Source: Salvelinus alpinus
Lineage: Eukaryota; Chordata; Actinopteri; Salmoniformes; Salmonidae
Direction of reading: 5' to 3'
Assembly: GCF_045679555.1 (NCBI RefSeq)
Contig: NC_092098.1
Coordinates: forward strand, 19,808,038-19,872,037
Length of the DNA stretch: 64,000 nt
Under the pieces are notes generated by a model. The model did not search any database. It saw only the letters and a list, made by a program, of their open reading frames with translations, and was not told the origin of the DNA. Below, one piece after another: positions 60,818 to 64,000 of this stretch. The first letter of the stretch is position 1. Each line of letters starts with the position of its first letter. Position numbers and translations under genes: made by a program.

Positions 60818-62050
60818 CAATGAACATGGAACCTGAGCCACATGGAATAATGGCGCTGCTGTTGGGCTAAGCGATTGATGTGCATTTGTGTGTGTGGTTT
60901 GTGTGTCTGTAAATTGTATATAGCAAGGCTGCTGAGTAGGTCCAGTTCTCAACCCAGTCAGGACTTAAGTCATTCGATTTAATTGATCAGTTGTTCCTGT
61001 GTCAATTTAGTTCCTTTACATTGTGCAGGGGGTAAGCTAATGTTAGTTGGGTCACATGGTTTTAGTGTTTGTCTGGAGCTAAGCTTGCCAAGACTAGTTT
61101 TGCCTACCTTACGCATGGGAGAATGATCCAAACAAAAGCTGTGTTCTGTCAAACTAGTTGCCAGTTTCACCACTACAGATTCCAACTTTAAAGCTGGAGT
61201 CCTTCATGGTGAAACTGCCACACCTGTTTGCGATATGACAACAACAAAGAAGTTACTGCAAACAATGAACTGTGTTTTTCTCTCGGACATGATTGGACGC
61301 GAGATAGAACAGCAGTGTGTATATAGTGCATTTATTTTTACCACGAGACCCAACGCTCCCCAGCTCTGCTTCGTCAACAAAACAAAAACAGCCGTGGCGC
61401 AGTTTCCCCTACTGCGGACTCTATCTTTAAGGCTATAGATGAGAGATGTGGGTTTGGGACTAAAGCAGTTAGAAGGATCTGAGATGTTAGCATTATTAAC
61501 AAGGCAGGGTTAGGGGAAGATGTGAATGTACATAAGGTAGAGGTTTATGCATGCCAAGGTAAGTAGTTAACAAGGGATGGGAGGAGAAAAGATAGGGGCA
61601 AACTCAACACTTTGCTAAATCATCTTTGCTTCAAGTTTAAATAAATGATCGTTTAACGGCATTTGGGAACCTCTGCAAGTCTATATGAGTTGAGATTTTT
61701 TTGACCTATCACATGGGTAGAGGGTAATGTGATGTGACAATTTAGTAATGAATCAGTCCCTGACTATGAGTGCTCTAACCAGGGCCTGATGACTATCCCT
61801 GGAATACCCTGGAGTGATGTCATTCAGTTCATTTGATGTACAGTTCACAAATTAAAGACGGAGCTACAAAAAGCAGACACTGAGACCCTCCAGAACAAGG
61901 GTTTAATCTGGTGTATATTTGCTTTCTGTATTTTTGACTTATTTTTGTATTCTTTTGAAAAAGGATTGATTGGTGATTTGATAGGCTAGGATGCCTCTGT
62001 ATTTGCTCGTCAGCAGGAGCATGATGTCTACATGATTATTGTAATAAAAC
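60818..62050 (+). other. Probable 3'UTR of nfkbib
   Basis: Sequence after the TAA contains no recognised transposon. Candidate AATAAA signals are at 61640-61645 and 62043-62048. A 70-bp stretch (61451-61521) recurs at 63016-63086. Confidence 0.6.
62043..62048 (+). terminator. Candidate polyadenylation signal of nfkbib
   Basis: AATAAA followed by a GT-rich segment (gtgtctgctg) about 40 bp downstream. The earlier AATAAA at 61640 is an alternative. Confidence 0.45.
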
Positions 62051-62217
62051 TGTAAAATGTATAGAGTATTAAGAGGATATGCAGTGTCTGCTGTTTATTT
62101 TCCCTGAACACTCATCAGTATGGATTCTGTATCAAAGTTGTAGCCAAGCGTTACTTCCATGCACAGCTTCGATACAGATTGCAGTTACAGCATCCAGGAG
62201 CCGAGGCTACATAATTA

Positions 62218-62605
62218 TACTGAACAAAAATATTAACGCAAAATGCAACAATTTCAAAGATTTTACTGAGTTACAGTTCATTTGAGGAAATAAGTCAATT
62301 TAAATAAGTCTCTTATGGTAGAGAAATTAACATTAAATTATCTTGACAACAGCTCGGCTGGACATTCCTACAGTCAGCATGCCAATTGCAGGCTCCCTCA
62401 ACTTGAGACATGTGGCATTGTGTTTTGGGACAAAACTGCACATTTTAGAGTGGCCTTTTAGTGTCCCCAGCACAATGGGGAAAAGTGTAATGATCATGCT
62501 GTTTAATATGCCACACCTGTCAGGTGGATGGATTATCCTGGCAAAGGAGAAATGCTCACTAACAGGGATGTAAACCAATTTGTGCATAGAATTTGACAGT
62601 TTCTC
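62218..62605 (-). mobile_element. Non-autonomous DNA transposon fragment (Tc1-like ends)
   Basis: It begins tatactgaacaaaaatatta, a terminal repeat seen in salmonid Tc1-type elements. The remainder (cagctcggctggacattcct, caattgcaggctccctcaac, ccacacctgtcaggtggatg) is its internal sequence with deletions. The right terminus is missing. Confidence 0.65.
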
Positions 62606-62644
62606 AGGCTATTGTACAATCCATTCAGCTGCTTCTGACCAATC

Positions 62645-62800
62645 TTTAGGGAAAGATACCTAGTCAGTTATACAACTCAAGTGTGTTGACTGCCTTAATC
62701 GACATCCATGGCACCCGTGGAACAGAATAGCTCAGGGATTTGATCCAGCAACCTTTGGGTTGATCCAGCAACCTATAACCACTAGGCTACCTGCCGCCCG
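62645..62800 (-). repeat. tRNA-derived SINE, minus orientation
   Basis: Read on the minus strand: a tRNA head (complement of accactaggctacctgccgc), then a B-box region, then the body (atacctagtcagttataca at the far end). The head carries a local duplication of gatccagcaacct. Confidence 0.8.
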
Positions 62801-62929
62801 TTACAATCATAGTATCTACACTCATTGGTCACACTTGCCAGGGACTCAGTCTGTAGATCCAAAATAGTCTTTGTGCTTCTTTAAATGTTCATCATGGGGA
62901 AACTGGTGTAGTAACTTAAATGTTGCTAG

Positions 62930-64000
62930 ATTAATGTGGATAATAAATAATGTCCACTAAAGTAGGCTGATGTTAAATGTTTATTGTTGAACATATGGAG
63001 TAATTTAGTTAGCTGGTTTGGGACTAAAGCAGTTGAAAGGATCTGAGATGTAAGCATTATTAACAAGGCAGGGTTAGGGGAAGATGCCCTTCCTCTGTAC
63101 CACATCCAAGGGAACATGCTTTCATCGTGCACCGTCCTCAGATGCCTCAGCATCTTGTCATTGAGGTTAAAAATCTTTCCACAGCGGGTACAGAGGAAGG
63201 GCTTCGCCTGGGAGTGAAGAAGCTTGTGTTTTGTCAGGTTGCGGCTGTGATGGAAGCCATCCCACACACACTGCAGCGGAATGGCCTTTCTCCTGTGTGG
63301 ATGTTGCTGTTTCTCCTGCAGCCCTTTCAGCTGAAAACAGACGTCCCCGCAGTCTGTACATGTATAAGGGGTCTCACCTGTGTGGGTCCTCATAACATTT
63401 TTGATTATACTTGTCCCTGAACTGCTTTCCACACTCAGGGCAGCCCACAACTGTATTATTGATTCTGCGGTGGTGGGTCAGGCATGTTTAAGAAGTAAAG
63501 GTTTGGTCACAGTCAGGACAGTGGAATTTAGGGAAGGCACTGCAACTGTGTTTACTGACAAAGTCAGCCTGTTTGTAGTTCTTACCACAGTCAGGACAGC
63601 AGTGGCTTGGTCTATGGGGGGGATCCTTTGTTTTTACGTTTCAGGTAGGAGAGGGTCTCTCTCAGCGGTGTTAGGGCTGGACGAGGAGATGATGGGCAGA
63701 TACACATCTCTTGACCCTCCCAGAGACAGGCATCTGATTTGCTATGTTTCTTAGCTGACCCCTCTCAACCTTCTCAGTATTTCTAGCCATGTCAACAGAC
63801 TGTCCCATCTCAGAGGCTGACCCAATCTCAACCTTTACCTCAGACTGGCTATTGTATTTTATCTCCTCCTTAACCCAGTCCTCATGTTCAGCAAAATCAT
63901 CTTCCCCATCAAGTCTCCTATCCTCACTGTAAATGTCATCCAGATGTCTGGCATCTATATTGAAACTAAAGTACTGGCAGACTGGACACGTCTATCCTCT
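62930..64000 (-). pseudogene. C2H2 zinc-finger gene remnant, runs off the window
   Basis: On the minus strand, from the right edge: CPVCQYF, then an acidic region (RHLDDIYSEDRRLDGEDDFA), a stop near 63677, then C2H2 fingers HCCPDCGKNYKQADFVSKH (about 63610-63555), FHCPDCDQTFTS followed by TAA (63490), GCPECGKQFRDKYN, YTCTDCGDVCFQLKGLQEKQ, and a final intact finger PFLCTRCGKIFNLNDKMLRH (about 63210-63140) ending HDE. Linkers are partly TGETPY/TGEKP-like. At least one in-frame stop and three frameshifts (about 63405, 63290, 63660) show it is not a functional frame as assembled. It could be a decayed duplicate of a salmonid ZNF gene; sequencing errors are less likely given the number of lesions. 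Confidence 0.8.

Overview
This is nuclear DNA of a teleost fish, almost certainly a salmonid (trout, salmon or charr). The evidence is two intron-containing vertebrate genes embedded in salmonid-type repeats: tRNA-derived SINEs, an RSg-1/L2-like LINE, several Tc1-like transposons, Gypsy-type LTR elements and very long (CA)n and minisatellite arrays. There is no prokaryotic gene organisation, CRISPR array or operon. Most long open frames are by-products of repeats.

Two host genes are supported, both on the + strand. (1) A delta-type connexin of the Cx35/36 and Cx34.7 group (gjd2-like) has a 71-bp coding exon 1 at 5619-5689, an 11.1-kb intron and coding exon 2 at 16778-17633, giving 308 aa. It should form neuronal electrical synapses. 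(2) An I-kappa-B of the beta type (nfkbib-like) has six coding exons between 58805 and 60817, giving 390 aa with a destruction-box region, ankyrin repeats and an acidic tail. A perfect NF-kappa-B site lies about 350 bp upstream of its ATG. A C2H2 zinc-finger pseudogene on the - strand runs off the right edge (63100-64000).

The rest is repeat-derived, often nested. 1-5.6 kb: LINE fragment, polypurine tract, connexin 5' flank. 5.7-16.8 kb: connexin intron with SINEs, a fold-back element, (CA)n arrays, a Tc1 copy broken by a solo LTR, and a MITE beside the exon 2 acceptor. 17.6-25.7 kb: connexin 3'UTR, a 59-bp triplication, an 18-bp minisatellite, LINE and MITE pieces. 25.7-28.5 kb: a hAT-like element carrying a Tc1 element and a solo LTR. 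30.1-34.9 kb: a 4.75-kb, 32-bp-unit minisatellite. 35.0-39.0 kb: a DNA-transposon relic carrying a LINE and a SINE. 39.36-44.66 kb: a nearly intact, very young Gypsy chromovirus on the - strand with LTRs differing by one 2-bp indel, a gag-frame break, and a visible self-priming signature. 46.8-52.3 kb: solo LTRs, tandem repeats and a Tc1 copy carrying an LTR and a LINE piece. 52.5-54.0 kb: hAT-like repeats carrying RE1/REST-like motifs. 55.5-58.3 kb: LINE and Tc1 remnants.

I do not see a wholly new biological system. The observations most worth checking are the retrotransposon's 11-nt self-primer/primer-binding-site match, the repeat-borne RE1 motif, the kappa-B site upstream of nfkbib, the altered phosphodegron in that protein, and the higher-order structure of the two minisatellites.
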